64,000 nt of DNA. Source: Bifidobacterium santillanense (lineage in GTDB: Bacteria > Actinomycetota > Actinomycetes > Actinomycetales > Bifidobacteriaceae). A program made the position numbers and the translations under genes. The notes beneath the pieces are model-generated. The model saw nothing but the letters and a program-made list of their open reading frames with translations. It ran no database searches and was not told the origin of the DNA. Every line of letters begins with the position of its first letter. Within the stretch, counting starts at the first letter, position 1. The stretch covers positions 17,150 to 81,149 of the forward strand of contig NZ_JAFEJS010000013.1 of NCBI RefSeq assembly GCF_018555385.1, written 5' to 3'. Positions 27,154-35,507 of this stretch are shown here, in pieces.

Positions 27154-28410
27154 TCACGGGCGCAGGTCGATGCCGACGCACACCGGCTCTGGCACAAGGG
27201 CCACGCCGAAGCGCTCCCTGACGCCGGCCTGCACCGCCTTGGCGAGCGCGACCAGATCGTCCGACGAGGCGTCGCCACGGTTGGTCAGGGCGAGCGTGTG
27301 CAGCGTGGACAGCGAGGCGCGCGCCGACGACGCGTCCCCGCCGTCGAGCGCGAAGCCCTTGTGGAATCCGGCATGGTCGATGAGCCAAGCGGCCGAGGTC
27401 TTGACGCCCGGCGTGCCGTCGGGCAGTTCGGCCGGGAACCGGGGGGCGTCCTCGGGCAGCGTCGCGGCCTGGTCGGCGGGAAGGATCGGGTTCATGAAGA
27501 ACGAGCCGCAGCTGTGGCGGTTGTGGTCGGCCGCCGGCAGTCCGGCGTGGCCGGCGGGGGCCTTGGGAGCCGCCGCCCGCTCCTCCTCGATGCGGGCGAG
27601 ACGCTTGAGGTCGGCGATGACGTTCTCCTCGCGCTTCGTGCCGATCATGGCCGTCTCCACGTAGCGCGTCGGATCCTCGAGCATGCCCTTGGACGCGCGC
27701 ACGGCGAGCACGGCGTCACGGATCGCGGTCGTCGCCATGCGGTCGCCCACCTCGACGCCGAGTGCCTTGGCGAGCTGGCCGAAGCCGACCGTGCCGGTCG
27801 CCGAATGACGCAGCGCGAACGTGACCGACAGGACCACGTAGCGCGGCGTCGGGAAGAATCGCTCCGCCGGCGTGGCCGGGGCGACGTACATGCTCGACTT
27901 CAGCGCGGAGGAGCGGTAGCCGAACGCAAGGTCGGCGGGAGCCAGATCGCGCGTGGTCTTCGTCTCGCGGTCCCACACCTCGACCGATTCGACCGACGTC
28001 GCGACCTCCTGGCCATACGCGCCGATGTTCTGCACGACCGATGCGCCGACGGTGCCCGGAATGCCGGACAGACCCTCGACGCCCTCCAGCCCGAGCCCCA
28101 CGGTGAACGCGACGAAATCGTCCCAGTTGGCGCCGGCCTCGGCGTTGACGTGGACGGTGCGGTCGTTGCCCTCGACGGGCGCGGCCTCGTCCGGCACGGT
28201 GATGCGGCGGCGCGCGTCGCGCACGACGACGCCCTCGAAGGGCTCGTCGGACACGAGCATGTTGGAGCCGCCGCCGATGACGCATAGGGGCAGGCCCTTC
28301 TCGTCGGCCTCCTCGACTGCCTCGATGACGCCGACGCGCGTGGTCGGCTCGAGGAACCGGGCGATGTGCCCGCCCACACCGATCGTGGTGATATCTGCAA
28401 AGCTGGTCAT
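27154..28410 (-). CDS. murB: UDP-N-acetylenolpyruvoylglucosamine reductase
   Basis: 418 residues. TTIGVGGHIARFLEPTT and VIGGGSNMLVSDEPFEGVVV form the FAD-binding PP-loop domain; LSGIPGTVGASVVQNIGAYG QEVA and the active-site Ser in SCGSFFMNPIL follow. It reduces enolpyruvyl-UDP-GlcNAc to UDP-MurNAc. It is longer than the usual 300-350, mainly from an extended segment before the active-site serine (RIEEERAAAPKAPAGHAGLP) and a long C-terminal end. Leaderless: TACGAT (28419-28424) ends 8 nt before the ATG at 28410. Confidence 0.95.
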   Translation of the reverse strand: MTSFADITTIGVGGHIARFLEPTTRVGVIEAVEEADEKGLPLCVIGGGSNMLVSDEPFEGVVVRDARRRITVPDEAAPVEGNDRTVHVNAEAGANWDDFVAFTVGLGLEGVEGLSGIPGTVGASVVQNIGAYGQEVATSVESVEVWDRETKTTRDLAPADLAFGYRSSALKSSMYVAPATPAERFFPTPRYVVLSVTFALRHSATGTVGFGQLAKALGVEVGDRMATTAIRDAVLAVRASKGMLEDPTRYVETAMIGTKREENVIADLKRLARIEEERAAAPKAPAGHAGLPAADHNRHSCGSFFMNPILPADQAATLPEDAPRFPAELPDGTPGVKTSAAWLIDHAGFHKGFALDGGDASSARASLSTLHTLALTNRGDASSDDLVALAKAVQAGVRERFGVALVPEPVCVGIDLRP

Positions 28411-28418
28411 AACTGCCT

Positions 28419-28424
28419 ATCGTA
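28419..28424 (-). promoter_or_regulatory. -10 box of the murB leaderless promoter
   Basis: TACGAT on the reverse strand, 8 nt before the ATG. Confidence 0.5.
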
Positions 28425-28458
28425 CTGTCTACGTACCGGATTTGGGACAGTGCCGGAC

Positions 28459-28548
28459 GCGGACGGGTGTCGTGACGCATATCTCGACACGCTCCGGGCC
28501 GCTCGGCCAAGTCCTACGGTCGCGACATGCGTCACGACACCCGTCCGC
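28459..28548 (+). repeat. Family 1 hairpin repeat, copy A
   Basis: Conserved core at 28488-28519 (32 bp, CACGCTCCGGGCCGCTCGGC then CAAGTCCTACGG) flanked by 29-nt arms that are reverse complements with two mismatches; the outer 22 bp pair perfectly. Forms an inverted pair with copy B, which has the identical 32-bp core. Confidence 0.9.
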
Positions 28549-28594
28549 TCACTTGCGTACGAACACCCCCTACGCACCATCACAGCGCAACAGA

Positions 28595-28682
28595 GTGGGG
28601 AGTCGGCGTTCTCCGTTGAGGACCGTAGGACTTGGCCGAGCGGCCCGGAGCGTGTCCGCAATGGAGAACGCCGACTCCCCAC
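28595..28682 (-). repeat. Family 1 hairpin repeat, copy B
   Basis: Same 32-bp core as copy A but inverted (28623-28654); the arms (28 nt, two mismatches, outer 20 bp perfect) are unrelated to those of copy A. 46 bp separate A and B. This intergenic stretch (28425-28734) holds nothing else recognisable. Confidence 0.9.
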
Positions 28683-28734
28683 GGCAACGTACGGAACCGC
28701 ATCAAACCACGCGGACCGAAGCGAGTCCGGATAT

Positions 28735-28767
28735 GCGAAAACCCGGCCTTGTGGGCCGGGTTTTCGC
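28735..28767 (-). terminator. Terminator of the tRNA-rpmG cluster
   Basis: GCGAAAACCCGGCC-TTGT-GGCCGGGTTTTCGC-type stem 19 nt after the rpmG stop. Confidence 0.9.
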
Positions 28768-28786
28768 GAAAGCTCTCAGCGCGGGA

Positions 28787-28954
28787 TCAACGGGTCTCGC
28801 GGTGCACGGTCTGCTTGCCGCAGCGCGGGCAGAACTTCTTCAGCTCGAGGCGATCGGGCGTGTTGCGACGGTTCTTCGTCGTGATGTAGTTACGCTCCTT
28901 GCACTCGGTGCATGCCAGCGTGATGCCGGGACGGATGTCGGCGGACTTAGCCAT
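28787..28954 (-). CDS. rpmG: 50S ribosomal protein L33
   Basis: 55 residues, [20 protein letters not shown], with two CxxC pairs (CTEC and CPRC) of the zinc-binding L33 form, and the [18 protein letters not shown] signature. It belongs to the large-subunit E-site region. Cotranscribed downstream of tRNA-Tyr, -Thr and -Met, a conserved actinobacterial arrangement. Because it keeps its cysteines, it is the zinc-replete paralogue type. Confidence 0.98.
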   Translation of the reverse strand: MAKSADIRPGITLACTECKERNYITTKNRRNTPDRLELKKFCPRCGKQTVHRETR

Positions 28955-28983
28955 GGTTCATTCACCTCTGTAGTCTAAAACGA

Positions 28984-29005
28984 GCGCCCGTCGGCGGACG
29001 GGCGC
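28984..29005 (-). promoter_or_regulatory. Hairpin between tRNA-Met and rpmG
   Basis: Perfect 9-bp stem GCGCCCGTC/GACGGGCGC with a 4-nt loop, 5 nt after the tRNA-Met 3' end. Probably an RNase processing or partial termination signal that separates tRNA from rpmG mRNA. Confidence 0.6.
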
Positions 29006-29010
29006 ATTTG

Positions 29011-29084
29011 TAGCGAGGAAGAGGCTCGAACTCTTGACCTTACGATTATGAGTCGTACGCTCTAGCCAGCTGAGCTACCCCGCC
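29011..29084 (-). tRNA. tRNA-Met (CAT)
   Basis: 74 nt; anticodon stem-loop ACGACTCATAATCGT with CAT, T-arm AGAGTTCGAGCCTCT, no encoded CCA. It lacks the C1:A72 mismatch and the GGG/CCC anticodon stem of an initiator, so it is an elongator tRNA-Met (tRNA-Ile2 with lysidine cannot be fully excluded). Confidence 0.93.
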
Positions 29085-29088
29085 AGAG

Positions 29089-29160
<72 letters not shown>

Positions 29161-29161
29161 G

Positions 29162-29243
29162 TGGCGGATAGTGGATTCGAACCACTGAAGCACGAAGCGG
29201 CTGATTTACAGTCAGCTCCCTTTGACCGCTTGGGAAATCCGCC
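29162..29243 (-). tRNA. tRNA-Tyr (GTA)
   Basis: 82 nt with a long variable arm; acceptor GGCGGAT/ATCCGCC, anticodon arm GCTGACTGTAAATCAGC with GTA. First in the tRNA-Tyr/Thr/Met/rpmG transcript; its promoter lies in 29244-29300. Confidence 0.97.
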
Positions 29244-29501
29244 AGTCTGTTTCCGTTCGTGATCAGGCCGTTTGGCTTGACCCCGTCAGGCAACTCGAAT
29301 ATCATGGCACGCCTTTGCGTATCGCGCAAGTCGATGGCGACGCACAAGCCTCGAAACCGAAGGCGACAGACCTCATAATCGTTGGAATTCCAACGAAAAA
29401 AGTTTTTCATCCCAAACGGCTCCATCGGCGTGTCGCGGGGTCGGAAACGGGGTTTTCACCTCCCGAAACCGTCCTTGCGGAGGCCGGGGACGGCTCGGAA
29501 A

Positions 29502-32500
29502 TCATCGTCCGCCGGCGTGTCGCGGAGCCCGGAACAGGCGCCGGAGCTCGTGCGGGAGTCGTCCGACGGGCTCGGGAACGCCTCCGAAGGCGGCGGCGGA
29601 GGCGTTGCGGAGCACCCGGGCGATGGCCTTCGGCGTGTCGGCGCCCGACTTCTTCCCCCCGGCGCCCGTTGCGGCCGCATAGGAGTCGACGATGCGCGCG
29701 GCGATCGCGGCGTCGGTGTCCGCGTCGGACCAGCGCACGCCACGCCGACGCCCCTCGCGTCTGATCTGCTCCCAGGCCAGACGCCACGCGCGGGCGCGCA
29801 GGCCGACGTCATCGGGGGCGGCGGCGGATGCCTGCGCCACGCCGATGCAGCGACGGCGACGCCACCAGCGCACGCCGCGGGGCGCGAACACGAGCAGCGC
29901 GACCAGCAGGAGTCCTCCGCCCGCGCAGACGACGGCGCGACCCCATACGGGCAGCGCGGCGAACCATGCGGCCGCCGCGCCCCATACGGAGGCGTCGGCC
30001 GCCGAGGAGCCGGCCTTGCCCGTCCTCGAGGATGTCTTGGTCTTCGCGTCGTCGGTCCTGGCGTCCGCGGCGTCGGAGGACGAATCGGACGACGAGGGGG
30101 AATCGGTCGTCTGGCCCTGCGCGGACTGCGTGTCGGTCGCGGAGGACGAGTCGGAGGACGAGGACGACGACGTCGAGGAGGAGGCCGTCTCGTCGCCGAG
30201 CGTGCCGTTCTCCTCGCTGGCGGGCGTCACGTCGAACGGCACCCAGCCGACGCCGTCGAGATACGCCTCGACCCAGGCGTGCAGCTGCCGGGACCTGACC
30301 GAACGGTAGCCGTCGGACGTCCTGTCGTCGTCGGCGCCGGCGTTGTAGCCGAGCACGATGCGGGTGGACACGCCCATCGCACGGGCGAGCACGGCCAGCG
30401 CGGAGGCGTAGTGCTGGCAGTAGCCGGCGTGGCCGGTGTCAGGATCGAGGAAGTCGTTGATGACCTCCATGTTGGAACGGCCGTCGCCGTCCGGCGCGTC
30501 GAACGAGTACGTGAACCCGTTGCCCTTGGACGTGAAGTAGTCGACGAGCCAGCGCATGACGCGCACCTGATCGTCGTATCCGGAGCCCTTGATGGGGACT
30601 CCGGCGGACTGCGCCTGCTTGATGACGGCCTTCACGTTGGCGGGCAGGGTCTTGGGCAGCGCGGTGTAGCGGGAGGCGTGGGCGCGGCGGTCCGACGCCT
30701 TGACGGCGCTGGTGATCCAGTCGAGCATCGAGTTCGCGCCGGCGTCCGACGACGAGGCACCCTGGAAGCCGGCCATGCCCATCGTCGACACCAGCGCGTT
30801 GCCGGCCATGCTGATCCAGGCGCTCACGCCGTCGATGCTGGTGTACGTGGAGCCGTCGGATCCCTTCCACTCGCGCCCGGCGGCAGAGGTCACGTCGACG
30901 AGCGGCATCGCGATGACCGCGGACGTGCCGTCGGACGAGAATCCGTACACGACGGCGTCCTTGCCGGCACCCAGCTGCTCGGTGACGGTGCTGTTGAAGG
31001 TGATCTCGCTGGGGACGGGGCCGGAAGCCGACGTCGATCCGCCGCCCAGGACCATCCCGTTGTCCTGGATGGCGGGGCTCGACGGATCGGACAGATCCAT
31101 CCGGTACATGCTCACCTTGCCGAGCGCCCAACCGTCGGGGCCGGTCACCTCGCCGTCGGAGCCGACGGTGGCGTGGATGTAGACCGTGTCGTCGACGATC
31201 TGCCCCAACCCGGAGACGGCGAGCGCCTCGCGTTCCTTGAGCCATTGCTCGAGCTGCGTCTCGCTGACGCCGTTCTGCTGCTTCAGGTCGGCGATCGTGT
31301 TCTCGATGGCGGTGAGTTCGCTGAAGCCGGAGGACGAGGTGATCGGGTCGAGGTAGACGCCGGATGCGGTGTAGGAGGTGTCCTCCGAGGTGGAGCCGGA
31401 GCGGTTGTAGATGCTGCCGTCCCGATAGCTGAGCCAGTCGGAGCCGACGCCGTTCGCATCGGTGTAGATGCCGGGCATCGGCAGGAAGCGCGACTTGAGC
31501 GTCGCGATGCGCACCTTGGCGTACCCCATGTACTGCTCGAGCGTGTTCTGGTTGACGTTGGCGACGTCGTAGCCGTAGTAGCCGAGCATGCGCATGTATG
31601 CGGACAGCGGGTTGTCGATGCGCCGCTGTGATTCGGACAGCTCGTCGGACGCGTTGCGGCCGAGCTGGATGCCGGCGCCGTAGAGCCCGGCGTCGAGGGC
31701 GAGGCTCTTGTCGTACCCCCACGTGTCGCCGTCGAACTGGTCGAGCGTGGTCATGCGCAGGTACATGCGCCTGTAGGAGCGGTAGTCGAGCACGACGGTG
31801 TCGGAGCCGTTGGCGATGTTGCGTTTCAGGTCGATCATCGGGCTGACGGTGTTCGACGAGAACATGCCGCCGCCCTCGCCGATCGACAGGGGCACGTTGT
31901 AGGCGAGGGTCTCGGCGCTCGGCGTGCCGGCGACGGTGACGGCCGCGACGACGAGGGCCGCGACGAGGGCCGCCGGCGGCCTGAGACGGCGGGGTCTGAC
32001 GGCCCAGACGCCCATCGGGAAGGCGACGGCGAGCGCGATGATCGCCCACCATGGCGCGGTGTGGCCGACGATCGAATAGTCGGCGGCGAGCGCGGCGACC
32101 GCGAGGATCGCCATGCCGGGGCCGGCGGCCCTCGCGATCAGCAGGCAGCGGATGACGATGGCCGCGGCCGCGACGACGAGGATGAGGAAGACGTCGCCGG
32201 TCACGGTGACCTTGAGCGGCGGCAGCTGAAGGTTGAGCGAGTCGAAGCCGCCGGTCACCGCGAATCTGACGATGTTCCATGCGCCGCCGCGCTGGTCCCT
32301 GGAGAACAACCAGCCGCCGGTGAGGTCGCGCAGACGCACGACGAGCAGGATCGCCGTGGCGAGCACGGTCAGGAGCGCGTAGGCGCCCACGCGGACGAGC
32401 GCGAGGCGGATGCGGGGCATCCGACGACCGGTTCCGCCCGTGGAGCCGCGCTCCGGGGACGTTCCACGCCGGACGAGGTCGCGCCACGGCACATTGGATT

Positions 32501-33812
32501 CGATCACGGCGACGCCCAGCAGCGCCGCCGCGAACCACATCCAGGCGCCGTTCGTCGAGACGAGACCGCCCAACCCCTTGAGCGCGACGCCGAACATGAC
32601 GAGCAGCGACGCCGAGGAGACCGCGGCGGGCAGCATGACGGGCGACGCGGCGGCGACGCGGATCCGGGGCCGGGCCCGATCGGAGCGCGTCGACGTTCCG
32701 GAGCCCCGGTTCGGGACGGCGCCCGGCGCCGGCGCGCCACCCGCGGACGCCGACGTTCCGGGCGAGGCGACCGTCGTCCGGACGTACCGCTCCGGCGCCC
32801 GTCGCGTCGGCGTCAGCACGCGCAGGTGCCCGGACGCCGGAGAGGCCTCGAGGGCCCGCCGGAATCCCCGGGAGCCGCCGGCGTCGCACACCAGCACCGC
32901 GACGGGGCCGCTCCGCCCCCGCACGAATCGGCTCACAGCCGCCGCTCGGGCGGCATCGGAAGGCACGTCGCCGTCGGCCGCGGACGCGCCGTCGTCGCGC
33001 ACGGCGGCGAGGAACCGGCGCGCGGACGACCCGCCCTCATGGAACGAGACGCCGTCGGTGACGACGACGCGCGGCCCCGCTTCCCCGTGCCCGACGGCGT
33101 CGAGGAACGGCAGGATCGTCGCGACCTGCCGGTCCATGCGCCCGCCGTCCGCTCCGTCGCCGCAGCGCGAGTTCAGCGCCAGCACGAGCACGGCACGCTC
33201 GTCCCGTCCCGTCTCGCGCGTCATCAGCGTGCCGCGTCGGGCGGTGTGCTTCCAGGAGATGAGTTTGATCGGGTCGCCGGGCGCGTAGCCACGCACGCTG
33301 CCCATCTGTTCGGCCTGCGCCGTACCGGCCACGCGTTTGCCCGCCGCGCGCGCCGCGTCGACGGACGCCCGGTCGTCGCCTTCGGGCAGCACCAGCGTCT
33401 CCCCGGGCCGATCCTCCACCCGGCTCGCCGCGAACAGGCCGAATGGCGATCGCCATCCGACGACCACGCCGTGGAGCCGGTACAGGCCGCGCCGATCCGG
33501 CGGATCGCCGACGATGCGATCCACGACCGCGCCGTGCTGGTCGAGACGTTCGTATTGCGGGGTCATGGTGCGTTCGGTGGCGGGGACGCCGCGGAACCAC
33601 TGCAGCAGCAGGGTCGCGAACGATACGACGATCATGGCGGCGAGCGCGACGGTCGCGGCCATCAGCGTGCGCTCGTCGAGCAGCAGTCCCATGTAGCAGA
33701 CGACGGCGCCGACCGCGACCAGCAGCAGGCATGGCAGGGTCGGTCGTATCAGCCCGCGTCTGCGGAAACGGACGGGTCCGCGACGCCGCGGCCGCGTGTT
33801 TCTCCATCGCAT
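29502..33812 (-). CDS. DUF58-transglutaminase fusion membrane protein
   Basis: One uninterrupted 1436-codon frame joining two proteins that are usually separate. Residues 1-390: two N-terminal helices and a DUF58 domain (GSVRGYAPGDPIKLISWKHT, the DUF58 signature). Residues 395-650: about seven membrane helices. Residues about 650-1200: extracytoplasmic region ending in a transglutaminase core with Cys near 1131 (GHAGYCQHYASALAVLARAM), His near 1178 (LHAWVEAYLDGVGWVPFD) and Asp near 1193 (PFDVTPAS). Then a Ser/Asp-rich linker, one helix near 1310 and a cytoplasmic tail. Together with MoxR this is the MoxR-DUF58-TgpA system; substrate and role are unknown, with cell-envelope maturation suggested for relatives. 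It starts 14 nt after moxR. Confidence 0.87.
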   Translation of the reverse strand: MRWRNTRPRRRGPVRFRRRGLIRPTLPCLLLVAVGAVVCYMGLLLDERTLMAATVALAAMIVVSFATLLLQWFRGVPATERTMTPQYERLDQHGAVVDRIVGDPPDRRGLYRLHGVVVGWRSPFGLFAASRVEDRPGETLVLPEGDDRASVDAARAAGKRVAGTAQAEQMGSVRGYAPGDPIKLISWKHTARRGTLMTRETGRDERAVLVLALNSRCGDGADGGRMDRQVATILPFLDAVGHGEAGPRVVVTDGVSFHEGGSSARRFLAAVRDDGASAADGDVPSDAARAAAVSRFVRGRSGPVAVLVCDAGGSRGFRRALEASPASGHLRVLTPTRRAPERYVRTTVASPGTSASAGGAPAPGAVPNRGSGTSTRSDRARPRIRVAAASPVMLPAAVSSASLLVMFGVALKGLGGLVSTNGAWMWFAAALLGVAVIESNVPWRDLVRRGTSPERGSTGGTGRRMPRIRLALVRVGAYALLTVLATAILLVVRLRDLTGGWLFSRDQRGGAWNIVRFAVTGGFDSLNLQLPPLKVTVTGDVFLILVVAAAAIVIRCLLIARAAGPGMAILAVAALAADYSIVGHTAPWWAIIALAVAFPMGVWAVRPRRLRPPAALVAALVVAAVTVAGTPSAETLAYNVPLSIGEGGGMFSSNTVSPMIDLKRNIANGSDTVVLDYRSYRRMYLRMTTLDQFDGDTWGYDKSLALDAGLYGAGIQLGRNASDELSESQRRIDNPLSAYMRMLGYYGYDVANVNQNTLEQYMGYAKVRIATLKSRFLPMPGIYTDANGVGSDWLSYRDGSIYNRSGSTSEDTSYTASGVYLDPITSSSGFSELTAIENTIADLKQQNGVSETQLEQWLKEREALAVSGLGQIVDDTVYIHATVGSDGEVTGPDGWALGKVSMYRMDLSDPSSPAIQDNGMVLGGGSTSASGPVPSEITFNSTVTEQLGAGKDAVVYGFSSDGTSAVIAMPLVDVTSAAGREWKGSDGSTYTSIDGVSAWISMAGNALVSTMGMAGFQGASSSDAGANSMLDWITSAVKASDRRAHASRYTALPKTLPANVKAVIKQAQSAGVPIKGSGYDDQVRVMRWLVDYFTSKGNGFTYSFDAPDGDGRSNMEVINDFLDPDTGHAGYCQHYASALAVLARAMGVSTRIVLGYNAGADDDRTSDGYRSVRSRQLHAWVEAYLDGVGWVPFDVTPASEENGTLGDETASSSTSSSSSSDSSSATDTQSAQGQTTDSPSSSDSSSDAADARTDDAKTKTSSRTGKAGSSAADASVWGAAAAWFAALPVWGRAVVCAGGGLLLVALLVFAPRGVRWWRRRRCIGVAQASAAAPDDVGLRARAWRLAWEQIRREGRRRGVRWSDADTDAAIAARIVDSYAAATGAGGKKSGADTPKAIARVLRNASAAAFGGVPEPVGRLPHELRRLFRAPRHAGGR

Positions 33813-33826
33813 CGCCGACGCCCGCC

Positions 33827-34840
33827 CTAGGCCCGCGGCACGGGAACGGCGCGCACGACGTCGGCGACGATCGCGCGGGCCGCGGCCAGCGATTCGCCGC
33901 CGTATCCGGCGTCGTCGAGCACGAGACGGTGCGCGAACACGGGTACGGCGAGCTGCTGCACGTCCTCCGGCAGCACGTAGGAGCGTCCGTCGAACATCGC
34001 GCGGGCGCGGGCCATCGCGGCCAGATACAGGCTGGCGCGCGGCGAGGCGCCGTACCGTACGCCGTCACGGTCGCGCGTGGCCCGGGACAGGGCGACGATG
34101 TAGTCGGCCACCGGATCGGCGATGGTCACGCGGCGGGCGGCGGCGCGGATGCGCACGGCGGCGGCGGGATCGCACACCCGGCGCACACGGCCCAGCGGAT
34201 GCGACCAGTCGTCGGCGGTGATCATGCGGGATTCGGATGCGGCGTCCGGGTAGCCGAAGCTCGTGCAGGCCATGAAGCGGTCGAGCTGGGCCTCCGGCAG
34301 CGGATACGTGCCCTCGAGCTCGATCGGGTTCTGCGTGGCGACGACGAAATACGGGTCGGGCAGGGTGTGCGAGACGCCGTCGACGCTGATCTGCCCCTCG
34401 CTCATCGCCTCGAGCATGGCGGACTGGGTCTTGGGGTTCGCGCGGTTGATCTCGTCGGCGATGACGATGTTGGCGAACAGCGGGCCTCGGTGGAAAACGA
34501 ACCCGCCCTCGCCCTGGGACCAGATGTTCACGCCGGTCAGATCGCTGGGCAGCATGTCCGGGGTGAACTGGACGCGGTGCACCTCGCCGCCGATCGCCTG
34601 GGCGAGGGCGCGGGCGAGCGTGGTCTTGCCGACGCCGGGCACGTCCTCGAGCAGCAGGTGGCCGCCGGCGGCGAACGTGGTGACGGCGAGGTCGATGACC
34701 TCGCGCGAGCAGGACATCGCCCGTTCCAGTTCCTCGGCGATGAGGGCCGGAATCCTCGACGTCTCCCCGTCGGGCACGGCGGCGCCATCGACTCCCGCGG
34801 CCGTGACGGATTCGGGAATGGACTGGGATACGCTCGCCAT
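33827..34840 (-). CDS. MoxR-family AAA+ ATPase
   Basis: 337 residues. Walker A GVGKTTLAR within LLLEDVPGVGKTTLARALAQ, Walker B IVIADEINRANPKTQSAML, sensor 1 VVATQNPIELEGTYPLPEAQ, sensor 2 in GASPRASLYLAAMARA. MoxR ATPases act as chaperones with DUF58 and VWA or transglutaminase partners, presumably coupling ATP hydrolysis to their activation. Immediately upstream of the DUF58-transglutaminase gene in one operon. A groES terminator lies upstream. Confidence 0.93.
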   Translation of the reverse strand: MASVSQSIPESVTAAGVDGAAVPDGETSRIPALIAEELERAMSCSREVIDLAVTTFAAGGHLLLEDVPGVGKTTLARALAQAIGGEVHRVQFTPDMLPSDLTGVNIWSQGEGGFVFHRGPLFANIVIADEINRANPKTQSAMLEAMSEGQISVDGVSHTLPDPYFVVATQNPIELEGTYPLPEAQLDRFMACTSFGYPDAASESRMITADDWSHPLGRVRRVCDPAAAVRIRAAARRVTIADPVADYIVALSRATRDRDGVRYGASPRASLYLAAMARARAMFDGRSYVLPEDVQQLAVPVFAHRLVLDDAGYGGESLAAARAIVADVVRAVPVPRA

Positions 34841-34906
34841 GATGCCTCGCTTCGTCGGGTGTTGTTCAGGGCTCCCCTACGCGCACAGTCTAGCCGAACA
34901 AACCAA

Positions 34907-34939
34907 GAAACCCCGTACGCCCAAGGCGTACGGGGTTTC
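34907..34939 (-). terminator. Terminator of groES
   Basis: GAAACCCCGTACGCC-AA-GGCGTACGGGGTTTC, a near-perfect 15-bp stem 31 nt after the groES stop. Confidence 0.92.
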
Positions 34940-34970
34940 ATCCGCGCGGATGCGGTCGTCCGGTCTCGTC

Positions 34971-35264
34971 TCAGCCGAGGATGGCGAGCACGTCGCGGGC
35001 GCCGATGATGAGGTAGTCCTCACCCTCGTAGTGCACCTCGGTGCCGCCGTACTTGGAGTACAGGACCTTGTCGCCGACCTTGACGTCCATCGGGATGCGC
35101 TCGCCCTTGTCGTCGCGACGGCCCGGGCCGACGGCCAGGACCTCGCCCTGCTGCGGCTTCTCCTTGGCGTTGTCCGGGATGTACAGACCGGACGCGGTCT
35201 GGGTCTCGGCCTCGGCCTGCTTGACGATGATCTTGTCTTCCAGCGGTGTGAGCTTGATCGACAC
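34971..35264 (-). CDS. groES: Co-chaperonin GroES
   Basis: 97 residues: [20 protein letters not shown], the mobile loop [36 protein letters not shown] and [16 protein letters not shown]. It caps GroEL. groEL is not adjacent, as in other bifidobacteria where the two are unlinked. A CIRCE element upstream places it in the HrcA heat-shock regulon. Confidence 0.98.
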   Translation of the reverse strand: MSIKLTPLEDKIIVKQAEAETQTASGLYIPDNAKEKPQQGEVLAVGPGRRDDKGERIPMDVKVGDKVLYSKYGGTEVHYEGEDYLIIGARDVLAILG

Positions 35265-35375
35265 TGTGGGTCACCTCGTATTTCTCGTAGTTCGATGTGT
35301 CCGCGCCAGGACTGCCCAAGAGGCTGACGATCACTTGCGCGATCCCAAGCACTGGTTCACATGGTAGCGCGCTTT

Positions 35376-35402
35376 TTAGCACTCTGCCAACTCGAGTGCT
35401 AA
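35376..35402 (-). promoter_or_regulatory. CIRCE operator (HrcA site)
   Basis: Perfect TTAGCACTC-N9-GAGTGCTAA, 111 nt upstream of the groES start. HrcA binding here would repress groES until heat stress. Confidence 0.96.
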
Positions 35403-35507
35403 CGCTGTGAGAGAAACGGGCCGCGGGACGTCGCCGGAGACGAGCGAGGGGAGCGCCCGCAGGCGGCTCCCCTCGTGCGATGTCATGCGAACGACGGCTC
35501 GGCGACC

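Noticed and set aside
28459..28682. Integron attC sites
   Set aside because: attC sites have conserved ends and variable loops; here the centre is conserved and the arms vary. No integrase or cassette genes are present.
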